A DNA stretch of 64,000 nt from Halosimplex pelagicum (GCF_013415905.1 NZ_CP058909.1:2356001-2420000), one strand, 5' to 3'; counted from the stretch's first letter, positions 1 to 7,392 are shown. Made by a program: numbers and translations. The notes: generated by a model not told the origin, from the sequence alone.

Positions 1-754
1 GCGAGTGCGAGAGTGCGGGTGCGGGGAGGGCGGGAGCGACAGCGAGGACGACGATGGGGGTGGGGGCGAGGACTGCGACGACAACGACACCAAGGGCGGG
101 GGCGACAGCGAAGACGACGACGAGGGCAAGGGCGATGACGAGGGGGACAGCGACGGCGACGACGACGAGAGCGAAGGCGAGGACAGCAGGGGTGGGCCAG
201 GAGCGATGGATGGAAGGTCGAGGACGTGGACGGCGATCGGCTACAACACGACGCGGCTCCGGGGGACAGCAGACAGCACTCGACGGGCGACAACACTCGA
301 CGACCAACTCGACGGGCAACAGCAGTCGACGGGCGACACGGTGGTCCCCCCTTCTAGGGCTCAGGAGAAGGGGGGATGGGCTCGTAGATGGTGGGGTGGG
401 TTGGGTGGTAGTGATAGGGGGCAAAATATCTCTCACCCCCCGTTGCCGTAGGCGGGCTGTTCAGGGCGGAGCCGAGGTGTCGTTCAGGGCGGGGCCGTAG
501 TGGTGGTCGGGGCGGGGCCGAGTGCTGGCGCGGAGGCGGGGAGTAGCCGGGGCCGGCAAACGAGGATGGTGGAGGTCGGGGTCGGCAAACAGAGTGGGGG
601 AAGCCTCGCCTCAGCCAGCGGGGTCGTCGACCCGAGTCCCACGGCCAAGTGAGGCACGAGAAGACAGGGGTTCGACCAGGAGGGCGACCGACAGGGCGAG
701 CAGGGGTGGGGGAGAGGGCAATCACTTAGTACGCGGAGCCAGAAGCCAGCGGGT
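1..754. other. Low-complexity GC-rich stretch with no confident gene
   Basis: The first 200 bases are a run of degenerate GGCGAC/GACGAC units; read in one frame they give an Asp/Glu/Gly-rich low-complexity peptide that could be the tail of a gene entering from the left, but the peptide loses that character after about base 200. Bases 280-340 hold repeats of CGACGGGC(A/G)AC. Bases 430-720 are G-rich on the + strand with GGGGCCG-type repeats. Overlapping ORFs on both strands are long only because GC-rich DNA has few stops. I see no gene I can defend. Confidence 0.5.
346..375. repeat. Perfect 10-bp inverted repeat
   Basis: CCCCCCTTCT at 346-355 is answered by AGAAGGGGGG at 366-375 with a 10-base loop. 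It lies in the gene-free left edge, so it could be a hairpin terminator-like structure or a protein site. Nothing around it tells which. Confidence 0.6.
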
Positions 755-1180
755 ATGGGCGAACGCATTAGCTCGTACGTTGGAGAGGACCTTGTCGATA
801 CGATCGTGGCCGTGGCAGAGCACCATGACATATCGACCAGCAAGGCCATCGAGTTGCTGCTCCGCGAGGGGGTCCGGGCACGGGAGATGCGATACCGGTA
901 CGAACAGCTGGACGCGAAGGTGGACGTGCTCATCGAGAGCCTCGGCGGGGAGCCGGTCGCGGCGGAGGCTGTCGAGGAGCGATTCGAGCGGGTCGCGGAG
1001 CGGGGACTGCCCGGCGGCGTCACTGGTGTGGACTTGACCGACAGCCCGACTCCCTACTTTCAGGCAGCAGGCAACATCCCGGATCGAGCGGACGAGGAGC
1101 AGGAAGTCCATGAAATCGTCCTGAAGGAACGCGAAGGGGTCGAGGGAGGCGACGGCGTCGAGCAGGGCGCGGACGACTGA
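755..1180 (+). CDS. Ribbon-helix-helix-like DNA-binding protein
   Basis: 141 residues. Residues 1-45 (MGERISSYVGEDLVDTI, then HDISTSKAIELLLREGV) fit the beta-alpha-alpha pattern of ribbon-helix-helix (CopG/Arc-type) regulators: a short strand, a helix and a second helix beginning with S-x-S. A possible coiled segment follows (RYEQLDAKVDVLIESLGG) and then an acidic, disordered tail. The ATG is chosen because an AT-richer TTAGTA lies about 27 bases upstream, as expected for leaderless haloarchaeal genes. It does not carry the window-wide promoter box. It may regulate neighbouring genes or act in partition; no partner ParA is visible. The RHH assignment is from sequence pattern only. Confidence 0.6.
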   Translation: MGERISSYVGEDLVDTIVAVAEHHDISTSKAIELLLREGVRAREMRYRYEQLDAKVDVLIESLGGEPVAAEAVEERFERVAERGLPGGVTGVDLTDSPTPYFQAAGNIPDRADEEQEVHEIVLKEREGVEGGDGVEQGADD

Positions 1181-1227
1181 CCAGTGACGGGAGTGGAGTG
1201 AAGACGGCAGAGTGGTCGGAGTAGTGT

Positions 1228-1344
1228 TGAAAGCCCTCGGACCGCTCGCGCTCGCTCAGCGGGATATCCTTCCGTAGGATGATAGTGGCCCGCTGAGGCG
1301 AGTAAAGTGAACGCGAGCGGCCCTCGCCCTTTCAGTCCACCAGG
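1228..1344 (+). repeat. Type B nested-hairpin element, copy 1
   Basis: Begins TGAAAGCCCTCG and ends CCCTCGCCCTTTCAGTCC then ACCAGG, so the ends are partly complementary (TGAAAG/CTTTCA). Inside are nested stems CCGCTCGCG/CGCGAGCGG, GCTCAGCGGG/CCCGCTGAGGC and ATCCT/AGGAT. Copies 2 (5079) and 3 (8368) share the ends but have different internal stems that still pair. Confidence 0.7.
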
Positions 1345-1407
1345 GGACCGCAGGGTCGCACGCTACGGAGCGAAACAGAAGTCACGCGAATCGAACGAGA
1401 CTGTTCC

Positions 1408-1435
1408 TTTGTACCCCTCGACCAGAGTGAAAGGG
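1408..1435 (+). promoter_or_regulatory. Shared promoter-like box (copy 1)
   Basis: TTTGTA, then CCCCTCGA and GAGTGAAAGGG. The first T is 35 bases before the ATG at 1443. Confidence 0.7.
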
Positions 1436-1442
1436 ATCATCG

Positions 1443-1958
1443 ATGAGTGCGAAACAGGACGACATGACCTTCGTGGAAACGCCGACCGACTACGACACGC
1501 ACAGCCTCGAGAGCGACCACGTCATCGAACTCCATATCGGTGGTGTCGAACGGCGGCCGGCGACGACCATCGCCCAGCAGCTCTCGCTGTTCGTCGAGAC
1601 GCACGACACCCATGTTCTCCTTCGGCTCCTCGACGCACTGGAGTTCGGCGTCGACGATACGGATGAGCTGGCGATCGGCGTCGGCACGCCGGCGGCAGGG
1701 CCAGCGTGTGCCCGGCCGATCGAACTCGAAGTTGAGGACATCGACTCCGAGGAAGCGGAAGCGATCGTCGAAGCGTTCGACCGGCTGGCCTCGGAACGGT
1801 TCTCCGATGCGGACGCGGCGGAGGCGTTCGGGAAGGCGGTCGTTGAGGCGACGGGTGACCAGCCACGGTCGATCGTGCGGCTGGTCAAGAACGACGGGAG
1901 CCGGGGCGAAGCCCTGGAGTGGCACACCGACACCGAGGCGGAGCTCGATACCGAGTAA
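1443..1958 (+). CDS. Hypothetical acidic protein
   Basis: 171 residues, not recognised. No membrane segment, cysteine motif or repeat. The middle (residues 95-140) is rich in Ala, Glu and Asp and predicted helical (SEEAEAIVEAFDRLASERFSD). The start is set by the shared promoter box eight bases upstream. It stands alone, followed by about 200 bases without a gene. Confidence 0.75.
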   Translation: MSAKQDDMTFVETPTDYDTHSLESDHVIELHIGGVERRPATTIAQQLSLFVETHDTHVLLRLLDALEFGVDDTDELAIGVGTPAAGPACARPIELEVEDIDSEEAEAIVEAFDRLASERFSDADAAEAFGKAVVEATGDQPRSIVRLVKNDGSRGEALEWHTDTEAELDTE

Positions 1959-2124
1959 CGAGCCCGGCGGGAGCACCTCCCTGCCCTCGGGAGACTCGGT
2001 TGGCGTTGTTCCCCGACACCCCGCACCGCTGAAGCGGCGACTCCAACACGTCTCGTCGGTCACCTGCCGTCCGGTCCAGTCGGCGACGGACTGCCGGAGA
2101 TCGTCGGCGCGGTCAGCTGGCTGG

Positions 2125-2153
2125 TTTCTGCCCTCCGGGTGGGAGTGGAGAGG
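2125..2153 (+). promoter_or_regulatory. Shared promoter-like box (copy 2)
   Basis: TTTCTG, then CCCTCCGG and GGGAGTGGAGAGG. The first T is 35 bases before the ATG at 2160, which fixes the start of a gene too short to be found by length. Confidence 0.7.
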
Positions 2154-2159
2154 TTCTGC

Positions 2160-2303
2160 ATGAGCGAGCAGCCAGCCAGCGACGGCACCGGCGCGGACAG
2201 CACCGACAGCGAGCGACTTCGGCGGGAGGCCCAGCGGATGGGCGCTCCAGTCGGGACCGCGACGGCAAGCACGCACCGCGAGCGAACGGGGGCCAAGCGA
2301 TGA
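2160..2303 (+). CDS. Small hypothetical protein (47 aa)
   Basis: A 47-residue frame (MSEQPASDGTGADSTD...) starting just after a shared promoter box and ending in TGA that overlaps the ATG of the next gene as ATGA. The overlap suggests translational coupling. The sequence is Ser/Asp/Gly-rich at the N-terminus and basic at the C-terminus; no function can be inferred. Confidence 0.65.
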   Translation: MSEQPASDGTGADSTDSERLRREAQRMGAPVGTATASTHRERTGAKR

Positions 2304-2584
2304 CGCTTGCGACGGGCGGGACGGACTGGGAGCACGAGCGGCGTGGCGTGCCAGCCAGCGAGGTCGATGACGTTCCAGACGACGCGACGACGTGGACGTG
2401 CCTGGAGCGCACCGACGACGACGATACCCCGACGACCATCACCGTCTACCGCGCGAGCGACGACGCCGGCTACGTCACCGTCGCCGTCGACGACGTCCTA
2501 GAAGCGGTCAAGGAGTTCGACGACATCGACGCAGCGGCGGCAGAAGCCGAGGACCTGATGGACAAGTTCGGAGTCAGCGGGTAG
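2300..2584 (+). CDS. Hypothetical protein, coupled to 2160
   Basis: 94 residues, unrecognised. It begins inside the stop of the preceding small gene (ATGA). The centre has beta-rich stretches (TTITVYRA, GYVTVAVDDVLEAV) and the end is helical and acidic. It is probably made from the promoter at 2125. Confidence 0.7.
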   Translation: MTLATGGTDWEHERRGVPASEVDDVPDDATTWTCLERTDDDDTPTTITVYRASDDAGYVTVAVDDVLEAVKEFDDIDAAAAEAEDLMDKFGVSG

Positions 2585-2587
2585 TGG

Positions 2588-2614
2588 TTTCTACCCCCCG
2601 ATTCGAGCGAGGGG
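2588..2614 (+). promoter_or_regulatory. Shared promoter-like box (copy 3)
   Basis: TTTCTA, then CCCCCCGATT and GAGCGAGGGG. The first T is 34 bases before the ATG at 2622. Confidence 0.7.
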
Positions 2615-2621
2615 TTCCACC

Positions 2622-2942
2622 ATGAGCACTACCTGCACATCCCCGAGCGCCGAGACGGACAGCACCACCAGCCCTGCACAGGAAGGTCCAAACAGCACGA
2701 ATCGCAACGGCATCCTGCTCGCTCACCCGAGCAGTATCGGCTACGCAGTCGAGCTTCCACCAGTCGAAGACAATCCGCAGGCCGCCGTCGACGCCATCTA
2801 CGCAAACACCCCGTTCGTCCCCCACCTGCGATCAGCAGACGAGCCGACCACCTTCGCGTCCGTGGACGAGTTCCTCCAGCAGCACCCGGAAGGTAAAGCG
2901 ATGCGGCCCGTCCTCGAACAGCACTTCGACTACACCGGCTGA
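2622..2942 (+). CDS. Hypothetical protein
   Basis: 106 residues with a Ser/Thr-rich N-terminal 30 residues, then NGILLAHPSSIGYAVELPP and a helical end. Not recognised. Start chosen by the promoter box; the next gene has its own box. Confidence 0.7.
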   Translation: MSTTCTSPSAETDSTTSPAQEGPNSTNRNGILLAHPSSIGYAVELPPVEDNPQAAVDAIYANTPFVPHLRSADEPTTFASVDEFLQQHPEGKAMRPVLEQHFDYTG

Positions 2943-2963
2943 CCAGAACCGAACCGCTGCCAA

Positions 2964-2989
2964 TTTCTATCCCGCGATCGGGGTGACGG
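2964..2989 (+). promoter_or_regulatory. Shared promoter-like box (copy 4)
   Basis: TTTCTA, then TCCCGCGATC and GGGGTGACGG. It runs directly into the ATG at 2990, 26 bases from the first T. Confidence 0.65.
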
Positions 2990-3142
2990 ATGGGCGAGAA
3001 CTGCAACTACTGCAGACGGCGGTCCGGCAACGAGTTCGTCTTCCCCGACGGAACGGGTGAGCCGATCGGCAAGTGGTGTAGCCATCCAACCAACGCGACT
3101 CAGACCGAACGCGAAGAGGTCAGCGTCGACGACCTCTTCTGA
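2990..3142 (+). CDS. Small zinc-binding-like protein (50 aa)
   Basis: MGENCNYCRRRSGNEFVFP begins a 50-residue protein with a CNYC knuckle at residues 5-8 and a possible second half (WCSH, residues 29-32). This resembles the many two-knuckle zinc ribbons in the window. Too short to be found by length; supported by the promoter box directly before the ATG. Function unknown. Confidence 0.6.
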   Translation: MGENCNYCRRRSGNEFVFPDGTGEPIGKWCSHPTNATQTEREEVSVDDLF

Positions 3143-3177
3143 ACGGTCACCCGACTACCGATGAACGAGACCAGCCT

Positions 3178-3414
3178 ATGAGCACCGACGACCTCGAAAC
3201 GATGTCCGTCGCAGGCCTCGGAGAAGTACCGTCTCCCCAGGCCGTACGCGAGAACAAGGACGGCCGCAAGAAGACCGTCCACATCAACGCCGACTGTCCC
3301 GTCTGTGGGATGGGGCCGTACGCGACGTTCGCGAAGTTGCGTGGGCACTTCGGGAACGAGAGCGACGACCCGGCCCACCAGCAGTACGACCTGAGCATCG
3401 ACGACTTCCAGTAA
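3178..3414 (+). CDS. Small zinc-finger-like protein
   Basis: 78 residues. The C-terminal half has CPVCGMGPYATFAKLRGHFG followed by AHQQ, a C-x2-C ... H-x(n)-H arrangement like a C2H2 finger with a long final gap. No promoter box precedes it, so it is probably read through from the gene at 2990. Function unknown; nucleic-acid binding is a guess from the fold. Confidence 0.65.
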   Translation: MSTDDLETMSVAGLGEVPSPQAVRENKDGRKKTVHINADCPVCGMGPYATFAKLRGHFGNESDDPAHQQYDLSIDDFQ

Positions 3415-3444
3415 AACTAACCTGATCCGCACACACCCACTACA

Positions 3445-3804
3445 ATGATGAACGAGTTTGGCCTCGCAGTGATAGTGTTCAGCATCGTCTTCCTCCTGAT
3501 CGGGGTCGCAGGAACCTACCTACGACGAATCAGCCCCGTCGACGGTCCGCTCGCCGTAGAACTGATCGGCTGGGGCTCCGGCGTCCTGATGCTCGCATGG
3601 ATGGGCATCATCGAGGTAATCGAGTACGCCCTGCCCGACGAGCTCCTGTACTCGGCAGTCGGCGTGTTCCTGTTCGGCGTCGTCCTGAACGGCGTCACGC
3701 TGTACCTCTCGATCCGTGTCTGGCAGTACTACAGCCCGGCGTGGCTCATCGAAGAGGACCGCCCCAGCGAGGATGTCGTCGCCGACGCCTCTCCTGCCGA
3801 GTGA
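3445..3804 (+). CDS. Small integral membrane protein (4 TM)
   Basis: 119 residues with about four hydrophobic spans: residues 5-25 (FGLAVIVFSIVFLLIGVAG), about 38-60 (VELIGWGSGVLMLAWMGIIEV), 66-85 and 88-105. The tail is acidic. Two adjacent ATGs (3445 and 3448) are possible starts. Thirty bases follow the zinc-finger gene, so the two may be co-transcribed. Unrecognised family. Confidence 0.75.
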   Translation: MMNEFGLAVIVFSIVFLLIGVAGTYLRRISPVDGPLAVELIGWGSGVLMLAWMGIIEVIEYALPDELLYSAVGVFLFGVVLNGVTLYLSIRVWQYYSPAWLIEEDRPSEDVVADASPAE

Positions 3805-3823
3805 CCGCGCCCGTGACCGGCGG

Positions 3824-3850
3824 TTTGTACCCCTCGATTTGGGTGCGAGG
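3824..3850 (+). promoter_or_regulatory. Shared promoter-like box (copy 5)
   Basis: TTTGTA, then CCCCTCGATT and GGGTGCGAGG; 31 bases from first T to the ATG at 3855. Confidence 0.7.
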
Positions 3851-3854
3851 CACG

Positions 3855-4112
3855 ATGTCCACCGAGAGCTCCACTCCGAATCCACTCGAATCGACCTTGA
3901 CCGGATACGTCGCGCTATCCGAGGCGGCCGCGTTCCCCAGCGGCATCGGCATCGGGATGTACTCCCGCGACAGCCCCGACAGCATCCGGCGGCACCGGCC
4001 GAACAGCGTCGTCACCAACGTCGAACGCGCTCGGCAGATCGCTCGCGACTACCACGACTGGGACCTGCCGAGCGAGGACGAGATCCTCGAGCAGCGCCTT
4101 CGGGCGTGCTGA
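3855..4112 (+). CDS. Hypothetical protein
   Basis: 85 residues, unrecognised. The start after the box is preferred over in-frame upstream codons, which would read through the promoter and the neighbouring membrane-protein gene. It contains a Gly-rich turn (FPSGIGIGMYSRDSP) and a helical C-terminus with Arg and Glu. Confidence 0.7.
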   Translation: MSTESSTPNPLESTLTGYVALSEAAAFPSGIGIGMYSRDSPDSIRRHRPNSVVTNVERARQIARDYHDWDLPSEDEILEQRLRAC

Positions 4113-4253
4113 CCTGACTCGTCCCCGGCTGACCCGCTGACCTTGCGGCCCTCCCACTCTCGCGTCCGGGGGACTTGCTGGCCGGCCCGCCCAACGCGGC
4201 CGCTTCTCCGACCCGCAATCGCCGGCGGCTCCCCCGGCTACGAACACTCCACT

Positions 4254-4468
4254 TTCGCGTTCAGCAGCGGTCCCCAACGGGGCTCACCCCCGGCAAACCG
4301 CGCCGGGGGCTGCACGCCCGTTTGGGCCGGCGCAGCAGCGCCGGCCTTTGCCCTTCGGCGTTCTGAGAACGCCTCACCCCTGACAGTTCCGGGGCTCGGG
4401 GGGACGCTCCACTTGCGGCCTGCTCGCTCAACCCGCGAGCGAGCTTGCCCTCAGTCCCAGCGGATCAT
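4254..4468 (+). repeat. Type E repeat, copy 1
   Basis: About 215 bases that recur at 12700 with high identity. It contains hairpins CCCCCGGC/GCCGGGGG with loop AAACCGC, GGCCGGCGC/GCGCCGGCC (4325-4346), GGCGTTC/GAACGCC and GCTCGC/GCGAGC around the loop AACCCGC. The second hairpin has a different but fully paired stem in copy 2. It is followed at once by a type A element. No gene is supported between 4113 and 4592. Confidence 0.75.
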
Positions 4469-4553
4469 CCCTCCCGCCGAAGCCGGAGGCTCCCGGTGGT
4501 CGCCTCCCCCTCCTCGCGCGGTCACCCCGCGACCGCGCTCGGCTGCGCCGGGA
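4469..4553 (+). repeat. Type A three-way-junction element, copy 1
   Basis: The outer stem CCTCCCG.../...CGGGA encloses hairpin 1 (GGAGGC/GCCTCC) and hairpin 2 (CGCGGTC/GACCGCG, loop ACCCCGC). It lies downstream of the 3855 gene (with the type E copy between them) and shortly before the next promoter box. Confidence 0.7.
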
Positions 4554-4558
4554 CTCTG

Positions 4559-4584
4559 TTTCTGTCTCCCGCTGGGGGCGGAGG
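4559..4584 (+). promoter_or_regulatory. Shared promoter-like box (copy 6)
   Basis: TTTCTG, then TCTCCCGC and GGGGGCGGAGG; 34 bases from first T to the ATG at 4593. Confidence 0.65.
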
Positions 4585-4592
4585 ACATCGAG

Positions 4593-4937
4593 ATGCCTGA
4601 CCAGCTCGCCTACGACCCTACCGCAGTTGACATCGGCGACACCCTGAAATCCGACGACAGCAAGTACGCCATCGCGTTCGCCGTCACCGACGTCGACGCC
4701 GAAAACGAGCGCGTCCGCGTCTACTCGCCGACGATGGCCCAGACCGTCCACCGCTGGGTCGAGATGAACGAGTTCACCGTCCACATCCCGAACGAGGACA
4801 TCACCACTGACGCTGACCGTGAGGACTGGCTGAACGACTCTCTCCCGCAGGGCTACCGCTTTACCGACGACGGCCGCCAAGAGCTTGACTACGTCCTGAC
4901 CGACGACGGGGTTACCCAGCAGCCCGTCAACGGGTAG
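4593..4937 (+). CDS. Hypothetical acidic protein
   Basis: 114 residues, unrecognised. Residues 10-60 alternate strands (DTLKSDDSKYAIAFAVTDVD, then VRVYSPTMAQTVHRWVEM), suggesting a small beta barrel. The frame stays open upstream through the type E and A repeats, but the promoter box places the start here. Confidence 0.7.
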   Translation: MPDQLAYDPTAVDIGDTLKSDDSKYAIAFAVTDVDAENERVRVYSPTMAQTVHRWVEMNEFTVHIPNEDITTDADREDWLNDSLPQGYRFTDDGRQELDYVLTDDGVTQQPVNG

Positions 4938-5078
4938 ACCGCAGCGTCGATAGTCCTCGTCGCGCTCGCAACCACCACCACATCGCGGCCAGGGGAGGGG
5001 GTGGTATAGCGGGAGGGCTATCTGGAAGCCGCCGCTCCCGCTGCCTTTCCAGGACGGAGCCGAGAGAGGCCACCGCGT

Positions 5079-5190
5079 TGAAAGCCCTCGCCGCGCTCGC
5101 GGGTCCCGCTGAGCGACATATCCGGTCAACCCGCAACCGGATAGAGGTCGCTCAGCGACCGCGACCACGGCTCGCCCTTTCAGTCCACCA
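5079..5190 (+). repeat. Type B nested-hairpin element, copy 2
   Basis: Same ends as copy 1 (TGAAAGCCCTCG ... CTTTCAGTCCACCAGG). The internal stem is CGCTGAGCGAC/GTCGCTCAGCG and the apical hairpin is ATCCGGT/AACCGGAT around CAACCCGC. It lies in the gene-free stretch 4938-5373. Confidence 0.75.
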
Positions 5191-5211
5191 GGACCGCATG
5201 TGGTTTGGTGG

Positions 5212-5259
5212 GGCCGCCGCGCCTTCGGTCAACCGCACCGCACCGCACTCAGGCGCGGC
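5212..5259 (+). repeat. Type D hairpin, copy 1
   Basis: CCGCCGCGCC at 5212 pairs with GGCGCGGCGG ending at 5259; the loop starts TTCGGTCAACCGC. A second copy at 7753 has the same stem and a shorter loop. Both stand about 30-40 bases before a type C palindrome. Confidence 0.7.
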
Positions 5260-5290
5260 GGGGGCGTTGACTTCGCGCCAACGCTTGTCT

Positions 5291-5360
5291 ACCCGAAACC
5301 CCATTAAGGCCTCCACGGGGTCAAACCGCGACCCCGTGTAACCATAATGGGGTTTCGGGT
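5291..5360 (+). promoter_or_regulatory. Type C palindromic promoter, copy 1
   Basis: Arms ACCCGAAACCCCATTA (5291-5306) and TAATGGGGTTTCGGGT (5345-5360) are perfectly complementary. Between them is a second hairpin, ACGGGGTC/GACCCCGT, with loop AAACCGC. The AT-rich part of the right arm (ATAAT) lies 30 bases before the ATG at 5374, where a TATA box is expected, so the palindrome probably overlaps the promoter. Confidence 0.65.
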
Positions 5361-5373
5361 GAGAGCTGCGCGT

Positions 5374-5586
5374 ATGGCGCGAAGCGCCCCTGAAGTCGAA
5401 GTAGTTGAAAAGTGTTTGGAAGAAGAATGTGAGGAGGAGATGAAGAAGAAGAAGCGGATGGGAATTCAGAGAGAAGAAGATGATGTTGTGAAGTCGGGTG
5501 AAGTGGGTGTGTGTGAAGATGGGCATCTCAGCATAAGCGTAAGGCCGCCGAACGAGCCGTGGCCGGGTCTTGAGCGGGTAGAGTGA
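5374..5586 (+). CDS. Small charged protein, first of three MAR-type genes
   Basis: 70 residues beginning MAR, like the genes at 5872 and 7917 that follow other type C palindromes. It has two cysteines in an acidic run (CLEEECEEEMKKKKRMG) and a long Glu/Lys stretch. The DNA is A/G-rich and its codon use differs sharply from the neighbours. The placement after the palindromic promoter is the main support; the frame itself is weak and could be non-coding. Confidence 0.4.
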   Translation: MARSAPEVEVVEKCLEEECEEEMKKKKRMGIQREEDDVVKSGEVGVCEDGHLSISVRPPNEPWPGLERVE

Positions 5587-5610
5587 AGGGAAAGGCGGTC
5601 TCGCTTACGG

Positions 5611-5693
5611 CTCCTCCCGCCGAGGCCGGAGCCCCGAATCAGAGATTCGGGCCTCCCCCTCCCTGCGGTGCAGTTGCTCCTCGGGCTGCGCCG
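5611..5693 (+). repeat. Type A element, copy 2
   Basis: Variant with hairpin CCCGAATC/GATTCGGG in place of GGAGGC/GCCTCC and an altered second hairpin, ending GGGCTGCGCCG. Strong hairpins follow (GACGGGGC/GCCCCGTC and GCCCGGCG/CGCCGGGC). It lies after the 5374 gene, same strand. Confidence 0.6.
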
Positions 5694-5791
5694 ACAGCAT
5701 CGACGGGGCGATGCCCCGTCTGCTCGTTTCGCCCGGCGTCTGTCGCCGGGCTCCGAGCAGTCTCGCGCGAGTGCGAGCCATGGTTTGGTCT

Positions 5792-5858
5792 CGTCTCCTT
5801 CCCCCTTACTGGTGACGCCCGACCGCCGGGCGTAACCAATAAGAGGGGAAGGGAGACG
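5792..5858 (+). promoter_or_regulatory. Type C palindromic promoter, copy 2
   Basis: Arms CGTCTCCTTCCCCCTTA and TAAGAGGGGAAGGGAGACG flank an inner hairpin ACGCCC/GGGCGT. The sequence of the stems has no similarity to copy 1, but the layout (outer palindrome, inner hairpin, GTAACCA, A+T-rich right arm, then ATGGC) is the same. The ATG at 5872 is about 32 bases past the AATAAG. Confidence 0.6.
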
Positions 5859-5871
5859 TATCCCGGCACGC

Positions 5872-6045
5872 ATGGCTCGCACCGAAACGCGCTACGAGTG
5901 CTCGGAGCACGGGCTTCTGACTTGGGACGAAACGACCATCCGTCGACCGGTCGAAGACATCTCCACAGGGCGAGCCTGTGGAGAATGCTTCGAACCGGTC
6001 GACCCAGTCTCGGTGACCGTCAAGGAGACGGTCACGCGAGACTGA
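5872..6045 (+). CDS. Small zinc-finger-like protein (57 aa)
   Basis: MARTETRYECSEHGLLTWDE begins a 57-residue protein with CSEHG and, 25 residues on, CGEC: four ligands in a treble-clef-like C-x2-H ... C-x2-C arrangement. Too short to be found by length. It follows the second type C palindromic promoter. Confidence 0.6.
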   Translation: MARTETRYECSEHGLLTWDETTIRRPVEDISTGRACGECFEPVDPVSVTVKETVTRD

Positions 6046-6069
6046 GGGGCATCGCCCCGTCTCACGTTG

Positions 6070-6155
6070 CCCTCCCGCCGAGGCCGGAGCCCCGAATCGA
6101 AGATTCGGGCCTCCCCCTCCCTGTGCGACGTAGTGTGCTCGGGCTGCGCCGGGAG
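6070..6155 (+). repeat. Type A element, copy 3
   Basis: The same variant as copy 2, with hairpin CCCGAATC GAA GATTCGGG, ending GGGCTGCGCCGGGAGG. It lies after the 5872 gene and about 45 bases before the next promoter box. Confidence 0.65.
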
Positions 6156-6200
6156 GAGCTACTGGTCAGGAACGTCACAACTACCACTGCAGACGGTAAG

Positions 6201-6227
6201 TTTCTACCCACCGCGTCAACTGGAGTG
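6201..6227 (+). promoter_or_regulatory. Shared promoter-like box (copy 7)
   Basis: TTTCTA, then CCCACCG and, less well matched, AACTGGAGTG; 33 bases from first T to the ATG at 6234. Confidence 0.55.
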
Positions 6228-6233
6228 TCCTAC

Positions 6234-6788
6234 ATGGTATGCTACTGCGAGCGGGCCGACGTTCCCGACGTCTCGTACTCCGCTGAACAGCTTCCGTTCT
6301 CCTCCGACGACGACATCTGGGTGATCTTCGGGAGCCGGTCGTTCACCGCGACCGACGGCTCCACCCGCGAGCAGGCCAAGCGCGTCCTTAACGAGTTCGA
6401 CGACCGCGACCTGGAGCACCCGGACGCGATCGTCTCCGGCGGCGCGGACGGCGCAGACGCGGTCGCCGAAGCAGTCGCGCTCCACCTCGGTGTTCCGATG
6501 GTCGTCCTCGCCGTTAACGGCCCCAGCGACGGGACAGCCTTCCGGCGCGATCTCGCCGACGCCCCGTGGGTCGTCGACACCGTCACGAGCTACGATGGGG
6601 AGCAGGACGATCCGACGTCGGGGAAGGGGGCGTACCTAACGCGGAACTGCATGATGGCGGAGTTCGTCGGACAACACGACGGCTACGGATTCGCCATCTG
6701 GGACGGCGACTCAAACGGGACGGCCCACATGATCGACAGTTGCCGCTCCCACGGGGTAGAAACCGTCACCTGGGAGTTCTCGTCCTGA
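6234..6788 (+). CDS. SLOG-domain protein, YspA type
   Basis: 184 residues forming one SLOG (Rossmann-like) domain: WVIFGSRSF at the first strand, then IVSGGADGADAVAEAVALHLG (the GGA-x-GAD nucleotide-phosphate loop), RNCMMAEF, and AIWDGDSNGTAHMIDSC near the end. This order matches the YspA (DUF2493) branch, which is common in plasmids and viruses and is thought to bind a nucleotide-derived ligand. The start follows the promoter box rather than an upstream in-frame codon. Four more distant relatives sit at 13563, 16007, 28993 and 30378. The ligand and any effector partner are unknown. Confidence 0.8.
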   Translation: MVCYCERADVPDVSYSAEQLPFSSDDDIWVIFGSRSFTATDGSTREQAKRVLNEFDDRDLEHPDAIVSGGADGADAVAEAVALHLGVPMVVLAVNGPSDGTAFRRDLADAPWVVDTVTSYDGEQDDPTSGKGAYLTRNCMMAEFVGQHDGYGFAIWDGDSNGTAHMIDSCRSHGVETVTWEFSS

Positions 6789-6798
6789 CCGCCGGTAT

Positions 6799-6824
6799 TT
6801 TCTACCTTCCGTTTCGGGTGAAGA
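6799..6824 (+). promoter_or_regulatory. Shared promoter-like box (copy 8)
   Basis: TTTCTA, then CCTTCCG and TCGGGTGAAG; 28 bases from first T to the ATG at 6827. Confidence 0.65.
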
Positions 6825-6826
6825 AC

Positions 6827-7258
6827 ATGAGTCAGAGTCCTACCTGCAGTAGTCAGACCGAGTCCGACCGCCCCGACGAGTGCCCCGACTGTGGAGGCGA
6901 CGTATACCGTGAGCCGATGTGCGTCCACGGTGGGCCGAACGAGACGACGAGCGGCTGGGCCTGTCACGACTGTAGCTGGTACGAACTCGACGACCCCGAC
7001 AGACCAACGGGCGAACCCTCGCTAGCGGAGGATCGCGTGGACCTCGGCCGGTTCGGAACTCACAGCACTGAAGACGAAGGGTTCGACGGTGACCGGAAGC
7101 GGTTCCGACTCGAGGATGGTTGTCCGAACTGTGGTGATACGCTCGAGTTCTTCCTCCGCGTCATCCCAGCGTCGAAGGCCGTGAAGCCGAACGAGCCAAA
7201 GTACGTCGCTCAGGCCGAACAGTGCCTCGGGTCGGGTTGCCAGCACCGCGTTCCGTGA
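6827..7258 (+). CDS. Two-zinc-ribbon protein
   Basis: 143 residues with three cysteine pairs: CPDCGG (residues 19-22) plus CHDC (46-49), and CPNCGD (about 99-102) with C-x4-C late in the protein (CLGSGC). This suggests two zinc ribbons joined by an acidic linker. It is the longest of the window's zinc-ribbon proteins in this part. Likely binds nucleic acid or protein; not assignable further. Confidence 0.7.
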   Translation: MSQSPTCSSQTESDRPDECPDCGGDVYREPMCVHGGPNETTSGWACHDCSWYELDDPDRPTGEPSLAEDRVDLGRFGTHSTEDEGFDGDRKRFRLEDGCPNCGDTLEFFLRVIPASKAVKPNEPKYVAQAEQCLGSGCQHRVP

Positions 7259-7303
7259 CCTTACCAAGCCGTTTGGACACACCCGTTGGAACGACTTGGT
7301 AAG
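7259..7303. repeat. CCTTACCAAG inverted repeat, copy 1
   Basis: CCTTACCAAG is answered by CTTGGTAAG across a 26-base middle. The same arms recur at 28380 and 59024. It starts within one base of the stop codon of the zinc-ribbon gene. Confidence 0.75.
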
Positions 7304-7366
7304 ACACCACAGCCGGCTGTCCCCGAGCGAGACACTCCCCGGTTGAACACCTATCGCCAGCAGCAA

Positions 7367-7392
7367 TTTCTACACCCCGATTTGGGTAGAGG
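7367..7392 (+). promoter_or_regulatory. Shared promoter-like box (copy 9)
   Basis: TTTCTA, then CACCCCGATT and GGGTAGAGG; 35 bases from first T to the ATG at 7402. Confidence 0.7.

Noticed and set aside
5..451. Acidic low-complexity ORF
   Set aside because: The Asp/Glu/Gly run comes from a GACGAC-type repeat; the remainder is Arg/Trp-rich and unlike any protein. It may be the tail of a left-hand gene but cannot be supported.
4143..4592. N-terminal extension of the 4593 gene
   Set aside because: The frame is open upstream but passes through type E and A repeats and the promoter box; the extension is Pro/Arg-rich.
5152..5526. Minus-strand frame with Leu/Phe-rich start
   Set aside because: It is the complement of an A/G-rich run and of the type C/D palindromes; no promoter or homologue-like feature.
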